From Croceibacterium xixiisoli (GTDB lineage: Bacteria > Pseudomonadota > Alphaproteobacteria > Sphingomonadales > Sphingomonadaceae): a DNA stretch of 64,000 nucleotides. The DNA is taken from contig NZ_WTYJ01000004.1 of assembly GCF_009827305.1 (NCBI RefSeq), positions 186,001 to 250,000 on the forward strand, written 5' to 3'. Of the stretch, positions 51,071 to 59,383 are shown in pieces. The translations under genes were made by a program, and so were the position numbers. The notes under the pieces were generated by a model. That model had not been told where the DNA came from. It did no database searches and saw nothing but the letters and a program-made list of their open reading frames with translations. Numbering within the stretch: position 1 is the stretch's first letter; the number at the start of each line of letters is the position of its first letter.

Positions 51071-53422
51071 ATGCTTCGCTTCACACTCACCACCACCAGC
51101 GCGATTGCTCTCATGGCGCTGGGGACGGTTGCCGCACAGGCACAGGATGCGTCCGATGGGGAGGACCAGATCATCGTCACCGGCACCAGGGCGGAGGGGC
51201 GCTCGCGGCTCGACTCCGCTGCCCCGGTTGATGTTCTGGGCGGCGACGTGCTGCGGCGGCAGGGTTCGACCGAACTGGCCCAGGCGCTGACCACGGTGGC
51301 ACCGTCGATCGATTTCCCTCGCTCCTCTGCCGTGGATGGCACCGATGCGATCCGCCCGGCCACACTGCGCGGGCTTTCGCCTGATCAGACGCTGGTGCTG
51401 ATCAACGGCATCAGGGGCCACACCTCTGCCCTGCTCAATGTTGGCGGGTCGGTCGGGCGTGGATCGGCGGCGGTTGATCTCAACACCATTCCCACGGCGG
51501 CCCTGGATCGGATCGAAGTGCTGCGCGATGGCGCATCGGCGCAATATGGCTCTGACGCGATTGCCGGGGTGATCAATCTGCGGCTGCGGGAAGCCCGTTC
51601 AGGCGGCGGCGTGTCAGCAACCTATGGTGTCTATTCAACCGATATCGACACTGCGCGCGGATCGCGGAGCAAGACCGGGGAGCCAGTGCTGACCGTATCC
51701 GGCTGGCAGGGCGTGAGCCTGGGCAACAATGGCTTCTTCACGCTGTCCGGTGAATATGTCGACCGATCGGCCACCAGCCGTGGTGATTTCGACCCGCGGG
51801 TAACGCCGAACCGGGTAACCAGCCGCTTTGGCGATCCGGAAGTGGAACAGGCCACCATCTTCGCCAATGCCGGCATCGGCCTGGGCGAAGCATTCGAGCT
51901 TTATGGCTGGGCCGGCTATCAGGATCGCGACAGCAAGAGCGCGGCCTTCCCGCGTCTGGCGTCGGCTGCGGCGACCGGCGGGGTCGGTTCGGTCTGGCCC
52001 GATGGTTTCCTGCCGCTGATCCACACCAAATCGCGCAATCTGACCAGCGCCGTGGGCGTGCGCGGTGATCTGGGTGATTGGAATGTCGACCTGAACCTGA
52101 GCTATGGTCGCAACCGGATCGAATTCCGCACGCTGGATTCAGCCAATTACAGCCTGGGCGCTGCCACCCCGACCGATTTCTACGATGGCGCCGTTGCCTA
52201 TGATCAGTGGGTTGCCGGGCTGGATGTGACCCGCAGCTTCGATGCGTTTGAATCGCTGAATGTCGCCTTCGGTGCGGAATGGCGTCGCGAAGGCTATACG
52301 ATCGAGGCGGGCGAACTGGCATCCTACACCGGGTCCGGCGCCCAGGGCTTCGGCGGTTTTGCACCGCGCAATGAAGTGAAGGCCGACCGGCGCAACATCA
52401 GCGCCTATCTGGATGTGGAAGCAGAACTGACATCGCAATTGCTGCTCGGCGTGGCCGGCCGGGTGGAAGATTATTCGGACTTCGGATCGACAGTGAACGG
52501 CAAGGTGTCGCTCCGCTATGATTTGACCGACTGGTTCGCCCTTCGCGGCACGGCGTCTACCGGTTTCCGTGCCCCCTCGTTGCAGCAGCAATATTTCACC
52601 TCGGTTGCCTCCGTCGTCTCGGGGCCGGATGTGCTGCTGACCGGTACTTATCCTTCGATCGACGATGTCGCGGTGAAGTTGGGCGGGAAGCCGCTGCAAC
52701 CGGAAAAATCGACCAATTTCTCGGTCGGCGGCGTCATCCGCAGCGGTGGGTTCAGCCTGACGGTGGATGGTTACCAGATCAAGCTGCGCGATCAGATCGG
52801 CCTGTCGGAAAACTTCCAGGTATCGGCCGATCCGGCCATCGCTGCCATCCTCAATCCGCTGGGCGTTCAGGCGGCGCGTTTCTTCATCAATGGCCTGCGT
52901 TCGACCACGCGCGGGATCGATGTGGTGGCCAATTACAAGCTGCGTCCGCAGTTCGGCGGCACGCTGGACTTCACGGTGGCGGCGAATGTGAACGAGGTGG
53001 ACGTCACCTATGTCTCCACCTCGACCGGCACGGTGAACATCGGCACCGGCCTGCTAGGCCGCAACCGCATCTACACCCTGGAACAAGGCACGCCGGGTGA
53101 AAAGGTCAGCGGCGCCGTGGACTGGAACACCGATCAGGTCGGTGTGACGCTGCGCGGAACCTATTACGGCTGGGTCAATCAGCCGGGCGCCAATGCGGCG
53201 GCGGACATCCTGTCCGGCAGGCATCTGATCACCGATCTGGAATTCCGCTTCAAGCCGATCAAGGCGGCGGAACTGGCGATTGGGGCGAGCAATCTGTTCG
53301 ACGTCTACCCCGATGCGACCATCCCGGCGAACAACTCCACCGGTGTGGTCGGCTTCCCGTTCTTCTCCCCCTTCGGGTTCAATGGCCGCTTCCTCTACGC
53401 TCGCGTCGGCGTGAACTGGTAA
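51071..53422 (+). CDS. TonB-dependent outer-membrane receptor
   Basis: 783 residues, close to the size of siderophore and vitamin receptors and shorter than the other three here. Signal peptide TTSAIALMALGTVAAQA, cleaved before QDAS; TonB-box-like DQIIVTGTRAEG; plug with TLRGLSPDQTLVLINGIRGH, GRGSAAVDLNTIPTAALDRI and VLRDGASAQYGSDAIAGVIN. Barrel ends YARVGVNW. No good ribosome site (GGGG about 13 bases before). It stands alone: a dipeptidase remnant precedes it and a terminator follows. Ligand unknown. Confidence 0.93.
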   Translation: MLRFTLTTTSAIALMALGTVAAQAQDASDGEDQIIVTGTRAEGRSRLDSAAPVDVLGGDVLRRQGSTELAQALTTVAPSIDFPRSSAVDGTDAIRPATLRGLSPDQTLVLINGIRGHTSALLNVGGSVGRGSAAVDLNTIPTAALDRIEVLRDGASAQYGSDAIAGVINLRLREARSGGGVSATYGVYSTDIDTARGSRSKTGEPVLTVSGWQGVSLGNNGFFTLSGEYVDRSATSRGDFDPRVTPNRVTSRFGDPEVEQATIFANAGIGLGEAFELYGWAGYQDRDSKSAAFPRLASAAATGGVGSVWPDGFLPLIHTKSRNLTSAVGVRGDLGDWNVDLNLSYGRNRIEFRTLDSANYSLGAATPTDFYDGAVAYDQWVAGLDVTRSFDAFESLNVAFGAEWRREGYTIEAGELASYTGSGAQGFGGFAPRNEVKADRRNISAYLDVEAELTSQLLLGVAGRVEDYSDFGSTVNGKVSLRYDLTDWFALRGTASTGFRAPSLQQQYFTSVASVVSGPDVLLTGTYPSIDDVAVKLGGKPLQPEKSTNFSVGGVIRSGGFSLTVDGYQIKLRDQIGLSENFQVSADPAIAAILNPLGVQAARFFINGLRSTTRGIDVVANYKLRPQFGGTLDFTVAANVNEVDVTYVSTSTGTVNIGTGLLGRNRIYTLEQGTPGEKVSGAVDWNTDQVGVTLRGTYYGWVNQPGANAAADILSGRHLITDLEFRFKPIKAAELAIGASNLFDVYPDATIPANNSTGVVGFPFFSPFGFNGRFLYARVGVNW

Positions 53423-53455
53423 CTGTCAGGCGCCATAGTGCGGCGCTTCCTGATC

Positions 53456-53486
53456 GGCGCCCGGCTTACGAGCCGGGCGCCTTTTC
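53456..53486 (+). terminator. Rho-independent terminator of TonB receptor gene
   Basis: GGCGCCCGGC-TTACGA-GCCGGGCGCC, a perfect 10-base-pair stem followed by TTTTCTCT, 33 bases after the stop. Confidence 0.9.
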
Positions 53487-53558
53487 TCTATCGCCGGACG
53501 AACGCCCGCAAGGTGACCCCGTCGATTTGATTATCTGAAGTTTCCGAATTGCGCCCGA

Positions 53559-54089
53559 TTATCGACAGGAATTGGCGAAGACGGGTTCTTGAAAATATTC
53601 TATCGTATGGACGTAAAACGCCACACCTGGCGTCGGCACCAGCACAATCGCCACAAGCCCTGCCGTCAGGTCAATGTGCGAGAGACTTAACAGATGCGCG
53701 TTGCGAGAGGCTGAAATCAGCCATCTGCGCATCAGATCGGCATGGTACCGCCCATCACCAGCGGAGCCTAGATACTCAGCCTGCCGCCCGCACCCTGCAT
53801 GAAATTGAGCCAAGGTGACATAGCCGAAGCCTGCGGCTAGCGCGCCAACCTTGCAGGCCCCTTGGCTCAGCGCGACCTGGCCCATCGTCCGGTTGGTAAG
53901 CGCCACCAGCACGCACATCATCAATTGAAATGCGATCGCGGCGGATCCGAACAGCCCCATGGGCTTGCGATCGAAGGTGTCGACCAAAAGTGGCCTCAGT
54001 TTATCTTGCTGCTGACGAGGCGATAGCAATGCTGAAGGCCTGTCAGAAAGGAAAAAACGCAGCGATCGGAATTTTCGAAAAAAACGCAT
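53559..54089 (-). CDS. Doubtful hypothetical membrane protein, possible gene remnant
   Basis: An open frame of 176 residues. A middle part looks protein-like: GLFGSAAIAFQLMMCVLVAL and GQVALSQGACKVGALAAGFG are hydrophobic segments, and RRWLISASRNAHLLSLSHID then LTAGLV vaguely recalls the start of a GGDEF domain before the frame loses sense. The N-terminal residues (RFFRKFRSLRFFLSDRPSAL) look random, and no ribosome site is seen. Could be a truncated diguanylate cyclase-like gene or noise. The area is AT-richer than its surroundings. Confidence 0.25.
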   Translation of the reverse strand: MRFFRKFRSLRFFLSDRPSALLSPRQQQDKLRPLLVDTFDRKPMGLFGSAAIAFQLMMCVLVALTNRTMGQVALSQGACKVGALAAGFGYVTLAQFHAGCGRQAEYLGSAGDGRYHADLMRRWLISASRNAHLLSLSHIDLTAGLVAIVLVPTPGVAFYVHTIEYFQEPVFANSCR

Positions 54090-54135
54090 ACTTCAAAATG
54101 ATCATATACATATCATAAGATAAAAAATTCAGTGG

Positions 54136-54161
54136 CTATGCGTAGTGGGATCTACGCATAG
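54136..54161. terminator. Perfect 10-base-pair hairpin, terminator or operator
   Basis: CTATGCGTAG-TGGGAT-CTACGCATAG. Read on the minus strand it is followed a few bases later by AATTTTTTATC, so it could terminate minus-strand transcription, though no minus-strand gene ends here. An operator for the downstream aminotransferase is the alternative. Confidence 0.45.
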
Positions 54162-54314
54162 ATTTGACCTATAAGAAAACTTATCCGGCAATCAATTTTA
54201 TTTTCGCTAATCTCTGTGTTGCCGGTTGCCATCTGCGCGCAGGCTTGCGCAACCCGCTGGCACTGTATGGCGCGGGGCGATAGGCTGGGAATTATTTGCC
54301 GCAGGCGAGCATCG

Positions 54315-55463
54315 ATGAATTTCAGTTCCCGCACCCCGACCGTCACCATTTTCGAAGAAATGTCCGCGCTTGCGCGGGCGCATGATGCGATCAATCTGGG
54401 GCAGGGCTTTCCCGATACTGATGGGCCGATCGAGGTGCGCCGCGCTGCTGCGGATGCTCTGATCGAAGGACCCAACCAATATCCCCCGATGCGCGGCCTG
54501 CCGGTGCTGCGGGCGGCGGTGGCGGCGCATTATGGTCGGGTCCATGGGCTGGATGCGGCGCCGGACGATGTGCTGGTGACCTCGGGCGCGACCGAAGCGT
54601 TGGCTGCGGCGATCCTGGCGCTGGTGCGGCCGGGGGATGAGGTGGTGCTGATTTCCCCGATGTATGACGCCTATCTGCCGCTGGTGCAGCAGGCCGGGGG
54701 TATCCCCCGCTTCATTCGCCTGGCGCCGCCCGCGTGGCGGTTGACGCAGGAGGATATCGACGCCGCGATCGGCCCCGCCACGCGGCTGGTGATCCTCAAC
54801 AATCCGCTCAATCCGGCGGCGCGGGTGTTCGACCGCGAAGAATTGCTGGCGCTGGCGCAGGCCTGTGTGCGGCATGATGTGATCGCGATATCGGACGAAG
54901 TGTGGGAACATCTGGTGTTCGACGGGCGCAGCCACATCCCGCTGATCGCCTTGCCGGGCATGCGCGACCGCACGGTGAAGATCGGTTCGGCGGGCAAGAT
55001 CTTCTCCATGACCGGGTGGAAGGTCGGTTTCGTGCTGGCCGCGCCCGATCTGCTGGCGGCGGTGGCCGGGGCGCATCAGTTTCTGACCTTCACCACCCCG
55101 CCCGCGTTGCAGGCGGGCGTCGCCTTTGGGCTGGGGCTGCCCAATGCGCATTTCGAACAGATGCGCGGCGATTATGGACGCAGCCGCAATGTGCTGGCTC
55201 GGGCGCTCAGCGAAGAAGGCTTTGCTCTGTTGCCGAGCGAGGGAACCTATTTCCTCTGCCTGGATCTGGCGGCGTCGGGCATTGATGAGGGTGATCGGGA
55301 ATTCTGCCTGCGCATGGTGCGCGAGGCCGGGGTGGCGATGATCCCGCTGTCGCCGTTTTATGCCGATGATCCGGTGCGCAGCGTGGTGCGGCTCTGCTTT
55401 GCCAAGGCAGAGGCGACGCTGACCGAGGCCGCCCGGAGGTTAGGCCGCGCGGCCCGAAGCTGA
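54315..55463 (+). CDS. PLP-dependent aminotransferase, class I/II (methionine/kynurenine type)
   Basis: 382-residue cytoplasmic fold-type I enzyme. INLGQGFPDTDGPIEVRRAA at the N terminus, TSGATEALAAAILALVRPGD, ILNNPLNPAARVFDREEL, ISDEVWEHLVFDG and the PLP lysine K228 in GSAGKIFSMTGWKVGF are all present, as is the substrate arginine region VRLCFAK. The wording resembles YbdL methionine aminotransferase and kynurenine aminotransferases. Start: GCGAG upstream and the family's usual N terminus; an extension to 54216 is not supported. Its last 24 bases overlap the convergent symporter gene. Confidence 0.9.
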   Translation: MNFSSRTPTVTIFEEMSALARAHDAINLGQGFPDTDGPIEVRRAAADALIEGPNQYPPMRGLPVLRAAVAAHYGRVHGLDAAPDDVLVTSGATEALAAAILALVRPGDEVVLISPMYDAYLPLVQQAGGIPRFIRLAPPAWRLTQEDIDAAIGPATRLVILNNPLNPAARVFDREELLALAQACVRHDVIAISDEVWEHLVFDGRSHIPLIALPGMRDRTVKIGSAGKIFSMTGWKVGFVLAAPDLLAAVAGAHQFLTFTTPPALQAGVAFGLGLPNAHFEQMRGDYGRSRNVLARALSEEGFALLPSEGTYFLCLDLAASGIDEGDREFCLRMVREAGVAMIPLSPFYADDPVRSVVRLCFAKAEATLTEAARRLGRAARS

Positions 55464-56789
55464 GGCTTCCGGCACGGACGCATCGTCGGATTGGTCCGCG
55501 ATCGAGCGCCCGTAACGCGCCTGATCCAGAATGCCCGCGCGCTTGGCGACAATGGCGGGCACCAGCGCCTGCCCGGTGACGTTGACCGCCGTACGGCCCA
55601 TGTCGAGGATCGGATCGATCGCCAGCAGCAGCCCGGCGCCCTGCAGCGGCAGGCCCAGGGTGGACAGCGTCAGCGTCAGCATCACGACGGCGCCGGTCAT
55701 CCCAGCGGTCGCGGCAGAGCCGAGCACCGAAACCAGCACGATCAGAAAATAATCTTCCAGCCCCAGCGTCAGATTGTAGAATTGCGCCACGAAGATCGCC
55801 GCGACTGCCGGATAGATCGCCGCGCAGCCGTCCATCTTGGTGGTGGAGCCGAGCGGTACGGCAAAGGCGGCATAGGCCGGCGGCACGCCCAGGCCGCGTT
55901 CCGCCACGGCCTGGGTCACCGGCAGCGTGCCGATGGAAGAACGGGAGACGAAGGCGAGCTGGATCGCCGGCCAGGCCGCGCGGTAAAAACCCAGCGGAGA
56001 CAGTCCATTGGCCCGCAGCAACAGCGGATAGACCACCAGCAGCACGATCAGCAGGCCGGCATAGATGGCGATAGCGAACTGGCCGAGCGATCCCAGCGCG
56101 TCCCAGCCATAGCGGGCGATGGCGTCGCCGATCAGCGCGGCGGTGCCAATTGGCGTCAGGCGGATGACCCATTGCAGCAGGCGGCGCAGCACGGCCAGCA
56201 GCGATGCGTTGAAGGCCAAAAAGGCATCGGCTGCCGGGCCGCTGCGCACGGCGGCGGCGCCCACGGCGATGGCGACCACGATAATCTGCAGCACGTTGAA
56301 GGACAGGGCGGTGTCTGCTGATCCGTCGGCCAGCTTGGTGGCGGCGGACAGGCCGAGCACATTGGCGGGCACGAGGCCCTTGAGGAAATCGAGCCAGCTG
56401 CCCGTGGTGCCGGGCACGGCGGCGCTGTCTGCACTGACCCCGGTCCGTACTCCGGGCTCCAGCATCAGGCCCAGCGCGATGCCGATGGTGACCGCGATCA
56501 GCGCAGTAACGGCGAACCATAACAATGTGTTGGCCACAAGTTTGGCCGCATTGTTGAGATCGCGCAGGGCGGCGATCGAGGCGACGATGGCGGCGAAGAT
56601 CAACGGCGGCACCAGCACCCGCAACAACTGCACGAAGATCGATCCCACGGTCTGCAACCCTTCCGCCAGGGCGCCGTCACTGCCGCGGGCCAGGAACCCC
56701 AGCGCGACGCCGGCGAGGAGGCCGATCAGCACCTGCACCCCGAAGGAAGGGAGGCGGAAACGGCGGCTGGAGGGGGCGGATGTCGTCAT
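55440..56789 (-). CDS. Dicarboxylate/amino acid:cation symporter (DAACS family)
   Basis: 449-residue inner-membrane transporter of the GltP/DctA type. Membrane helices start at VQVLIGLLAGVALGFLA; LRVLVPPLIFAAIVASIAAL is the helix 2-3 region; SRSSIGTLPVTQA is the re-entrant hairpin serine motif; GSTTKMDGCAAIYP and DMGRTAVNVTGQAL correspond to the NMDGT and substrate-binding helix 8 motifs. It imports dicarboxylates or acidic/neutral amino acids with sodium or protons. It is convergent with an aminotransferase, overlapping by 24 bases, so antisense interference is possible. Confidence 0.92.
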   Translation of the reverse strand: MTTSAPSSRRFRLPSFGVQVLIGLLAGVALGFLARGSDGALAEGLQTVGSIFVQLLRVLVPPLIFAAIVASIAALRDLNNAAKLVANTLLWFAVTALIAVTIGIALGLMLEPGVRTGVSADSAAVPGTTGSWLDFLKGLVPANVLGLSAATKLADGSADTALSFNVLQIIVVAIAVGAAAVRSGPAADAFLAFNASLLAVLRRLLQWVIRLTPIGTAALIGDAIARYGWDALGSLGQFAIAIYAGLLIVLLVVYPLLLRANGLSPLGFYRAAWPAIQLAFVSRSSIGTLPVTQAVAERGLGVPPAYAAFAVPLGSTTKMDGCAAIYPAVAAIFVAQFYNLTLGLEDYFLIVLVSVLGSAATAGMTGAVVMLTLTLSTLGLPLQGAGLLLAIDPILDMGRTAVNVTGQALVPAIVAKRAGILDQARYGRSIADQSDDASVPEASASGRAA

Positions 56790-56990
56790 GAAGAGCCTTG
56801 CCTGCTGATGCGGCGGTACCCCGAAGATGGGGTGCGCATGGCGGATGGGGAAGGCCTCTCGTCCGAAGGTGCGGTGGAGGGCGTGTGCCGGTGTTAGCCG
56901 GCCGGGCCGGTCAGGGCGCGCAAGAAAAACTACGCCGCAGGCTACGCGTGGCCACGCCCTGCCTGCGCATGGACGCGCGCCACCTCCGCT

Positions 56991-58025
56991 TCAGTCGCGC
57001 ATGGCCGACAGCGGGCAGGTCAGCACCAGTTCCAGACCGCCAGGGGCGAAATCGCGCGTGACCTTGCTCTCTGACCCGAAGCCGCGATCGATCAGACGGG
57101 ATCCGAAGCCGGTGTTGGAAGGCTCCGCCACCGGTGGGCCGCCCTGTTCGCGCCAGATCAGCCGGAACTGGTCACCATCGATGGTCCAGCTCAGTTGCAC
57201 ACGTCCTTCAGGCCGGGACAACGCGCCATATTTGACCGCATTGGTCGCCAGTTCGTGGAGCATCAAGCACAGGAACATGGCGGTTCGCGAACCCAGCCGC
57301 AGGTCGGGGCCGTTGAGGCTGATCTGGCCGGTGGTGTTGTGCGGGGCCAGATTGTCGCTGACGATGCCGGTGAAGGACACGTCGGACCAGTTTTGCCGCA
57401 GCAGCACATCATGGGCGGTGGAGAGCGCGCCGATGCGGTCACCGAAGGCCTGCACCAGATCGCGTTCGGTCACCTTGCGCAGGGTCTGGCCGGCGATGGC
57501 CTGGACCAGCGCCAGCGTGTTCTTGAGCCGATGGGCCAATTCCTGATTGATCAGGTCCAGATCGGCCTGGGTGCGGACCTTGCCGGTGGTTTCCACCACC
57601 GTGTCCAGCATTCCGCCGATGCTGCCGTCGGCCAACCGCAACGGGCTGTAGCAGAAGGTGAACCAGGCTTGTTCCATCGTGCCCAGCCGGTTGATGGTCA
57701 GCGGGAAGTCTTCGATATAGGTCGATGTTCCGGCAAAGGCCCGATCCACGATCGGCGCGAGTTCCGGCCACACCTCTGCCCAGATATCGGCGAAGGAGCG
57801 GCCCAGCGCATCCGGCTTGTTCCCCAGAATGGGCAGGAATGCATCATTGTGGATGGTGGTGAACCGCGGCCCCCACACGATCGCCTGGGGAAAGGAGGAA
57901 TCGAGCATCTGCCGCACAGCGATGGTTAGTTCCACAGGCCAGCCATCACGGGGGCCAAGCGGGGTGGCCGACCAGTCGAAACCATCGACCCGCGCGGCCA
58001 TGGTCAGCGGGGATGTTGACGGCAT
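56991..58025 (-). CDS. HWE-family sensor histidine kinase with PAS domain
   Basis: 344 residues, no membrane segment, so cytoplasmic. An N-terminal PAS-like sensor (FPQAIVWGPRFTTIHNDAFL; WAEVWPELAPIVDRAFAGTS) precedes the HWE kinase core: phospho-acceptor H165 in ELAHRLKNTLALVQAIAGQT, N box MLHELATNAVKYGALS, and the W-x-E element LIWREQGGPPV that names the family. The C-terminal GFGSRLIDRGFGSESK closes the ATP site. No response regulator is adjacent. In alphaproteobacteria such kinases often feed PhyR/EcfG stress signalling; the nearby ECF gene makes that worth testing. The 200 bases between it and the symporter gene hold nothing I can identify. Confidence 0.92.
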   Translation of the reverse strand: MPSTSPLTMAARVDGFDWSATPLGPRDGWPVELTIAVRQMLDSSFPQAIVWGPRFTTIHNDAFLPILGNKPDALGRSFADIWAEVWPELAPIVDRAFAGTSTYIEDFPLTINRLGTMEQAWFTFCYSPLRLADGSIGGMLDTVVETTGKVRTQADLDLINQELAHRLKNTLALVQAIAGQTLRKVTERDLVQAFGDRIGALSTAHDVLLRQNWSDVSFTGIVSDNLAPHNTTGQISLNGPDLRLGSRTAMFLCLMLHELATNAVKYGALSRPEGRVQLSWTIDGDQFRLIWREQGGPPVAEPSNTGFGSRLIDRGFGSESKVTRDFAPGGLELVLTCPLSAMRD

Positions 58026-58101
58026 GGTACGACCCTGTCTGCCTTGGCTGATTGCCCCGGCTGGGCGTTTTCCCGGTCAGCGTCAAGTCTGGGGCATTTT
58101 T

Positions 58102-58824
58102 CTAAGACCAGGACTGGTTCAGCCCCTCTGCAGTCTGGTCCAGCTGGATCGGGTCGTCTTCGCCAGTCAGCGCATAGGACATGTCACCGCGCCGCCAGTA
58201 GGCGACCGATTGCGACCCTTCGCGCACGGCATCGGGCCGTTCGGGGGCATCGCTGCGCTGGCGCAGGGCGAAGAGGGACAGGGTCTGGCCGCCGTCGGTG
58301 CGCACGGCCACCATCAGCGCGGGTTCGCCGTTGGTGGGAAACACCTGCACATCGGTGATGTGCCAATGGGCGGGCAGAGCCGGCAGATCGATCCGCGTGC
58401 GGGTCAGGATTTCCTGATAATCGAGCACCGGGGCTTCTATCTGCGAGACCATATGCGCGCGCATCATGGCCACGCGGTGCGATGCCAGCGCCATATCGAC
58501 ATATTCGGGCGGGCCATTGGGGACGAGCACCAAGGCGGCTGCCGCTGCAGCAAGGGCGCCGCCGGCGAAGGGCGCGGCGCGGCGCCAGCCGGATCGGGTT
58601 GGGGCCTTTTCCAGCAGGGCAGCGCTGCTGGCGAGGGCTGCACCGGCGGGATCGGCAGGCATGCTCATCAACTGCAGCCCGGTGCGGGTGCTAAGATCGC
58701 CCATCACCCGCGCGGCGAGATCGGGATGGTTGGCGAGATGGGCTTCCACGGCGAAGCGGTGGCCGGGGGCAAGCTGATCATCGACATAGGCGTGCAGATC
58801 CATGTCGGAAATTGTCTCAGTCAT
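58102..58824 (-). CDS. Anti-sigma factor, membrane-anchored
   Basis: 240 residues. Start fixed by GGAGG 5 bases upstream; it overlaps the sigma gene by 8 bases. The cytoplasmic N-terminal domain (SDMDLHAYVDDQLAPGHRFA; EAHLANHPDLAARV) has the anti-sigma helix pattern without the zinc-binding H-x3-C-x2-C. One membrane helix (APFAGGALAAAAAALVLVPN) is followed by a periplasmic domain of mixed strands (DLPALPAHWHITDVQVFPTN). It should hold the upstream-encoded sigma factor inactive until a periplasmic signal. Confidence 0.88.
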   Translation of the reverse strand: MTETISDMDLHAYVDDQLAPGHRFAVEAHLANHPDLAARVMGDLSTRTGLQLMSMPADPAGAALASSAALLEKAPTRSGWRRAAPFAGGALAAAAAALVLVPNGPPEYVDMALASHRVAMMRAHMVSQIEAPVLDYQEILTRTRIDLPALPAHWHITDVQVFPTNGEPALMVAVRTDGGQTLSLFALRQRSDAPERPDAVREGSQSVAYWRRGDMSYALTGEDDPIQLDQTAEGLNQSWS

Positions 58825-59371
58825 CTTGCCCTCCGACCACGCGCAGCCTGGCATGGGTTTGTTTCTGGCCGTTTTCCGGCATTTCCTGTTCGACCGCGCG
58901 CAGCGCCGCACGGGCGCGGGCGAGGCGGGACATCACCGTGCCGATGGGGATTTCCAGCACATCGGCGGCTTCCTGATAGCTGAACCCTTCGACCAGGATC
59001 AGATGTGCCACGGCCCGGTGGTGATCGGTCAGGGCGGCAAAGGCATGGGCGATCTGCGTCAGCCGGGCGCGGTGTTCCTGTTCTGGTTCGACATGGGCCA
59101 GCAGCGTTTCGGCGAAGCTGTCGTTCCGGCGCGCTTCTGCCGCCGCGCGGCGACGGCCGGAGATGAAGACATTGTGCACGATGGCGAGCAGCCAGCGGCG
59201 GCGGCTGCGTTCGGGCTGGAAGGTCTGCTGCCGCTCGATCGCGCGGACCAGCGCATCCTGCACCACATCATCGGCATCGTGATGATCACGGGCGAGGGCG
59301 CGGGCATAGCGGCGCATGGCGGTCAGATCGCCTTCCATCGCGTCATCGCGGGTGGATTTCATCCATCGCAC
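58817..59371 (-). CDS. ECF-type RNA polymerase sigma factor
   Basis: 184 residues. Region 2: RRYARALARDHHDADDVVQDALVRA and RWLLAIVHNVFISGRRR (given in parts); region 4: ALTDHHRAVAHLILVEGFSY then QEAADVLEIPIGTVMSRLAR. The linker is short. It precedes its anti-sigma gene by an 8-base overlap and starts 12 bases after the glycosyltransferase stop, so all three may be one transcript. Regulon unknown; envelope or oxidative stress is common for such pairs. Confidence 0.92.
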   Translation of the reverse strand: MRWMKSTRDDAMEGDLTAMRRYARALARDHHDADDVVQDALVRAIERQQTFQPERSRRRWLLAIVHNVFISGRRRAAAEARRNDSFAETLLAHVEPEQEHRARLTQIAHAFAALTDHHRAVAHLILVEGFSYQEAADVLEIPIGTVMSRLARARAALRAVEQEMPENGQKQTHARLRVVGGQDD

Positions 59372-59383
59372 GCCGGCTGTCCC

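Larger units (their letters stand above)
53487..54314. other. Long AT-richer gap
   Basis: About 830 bases between the TonB receptor terminator and the aminotransferase. It contains only the doubtful minus-strand frame at 53559-54089 and a long perfect hairpin at 54136-54161. The last 150 bases probably carry the aminotransferase promoter. Confidence 0.5.
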
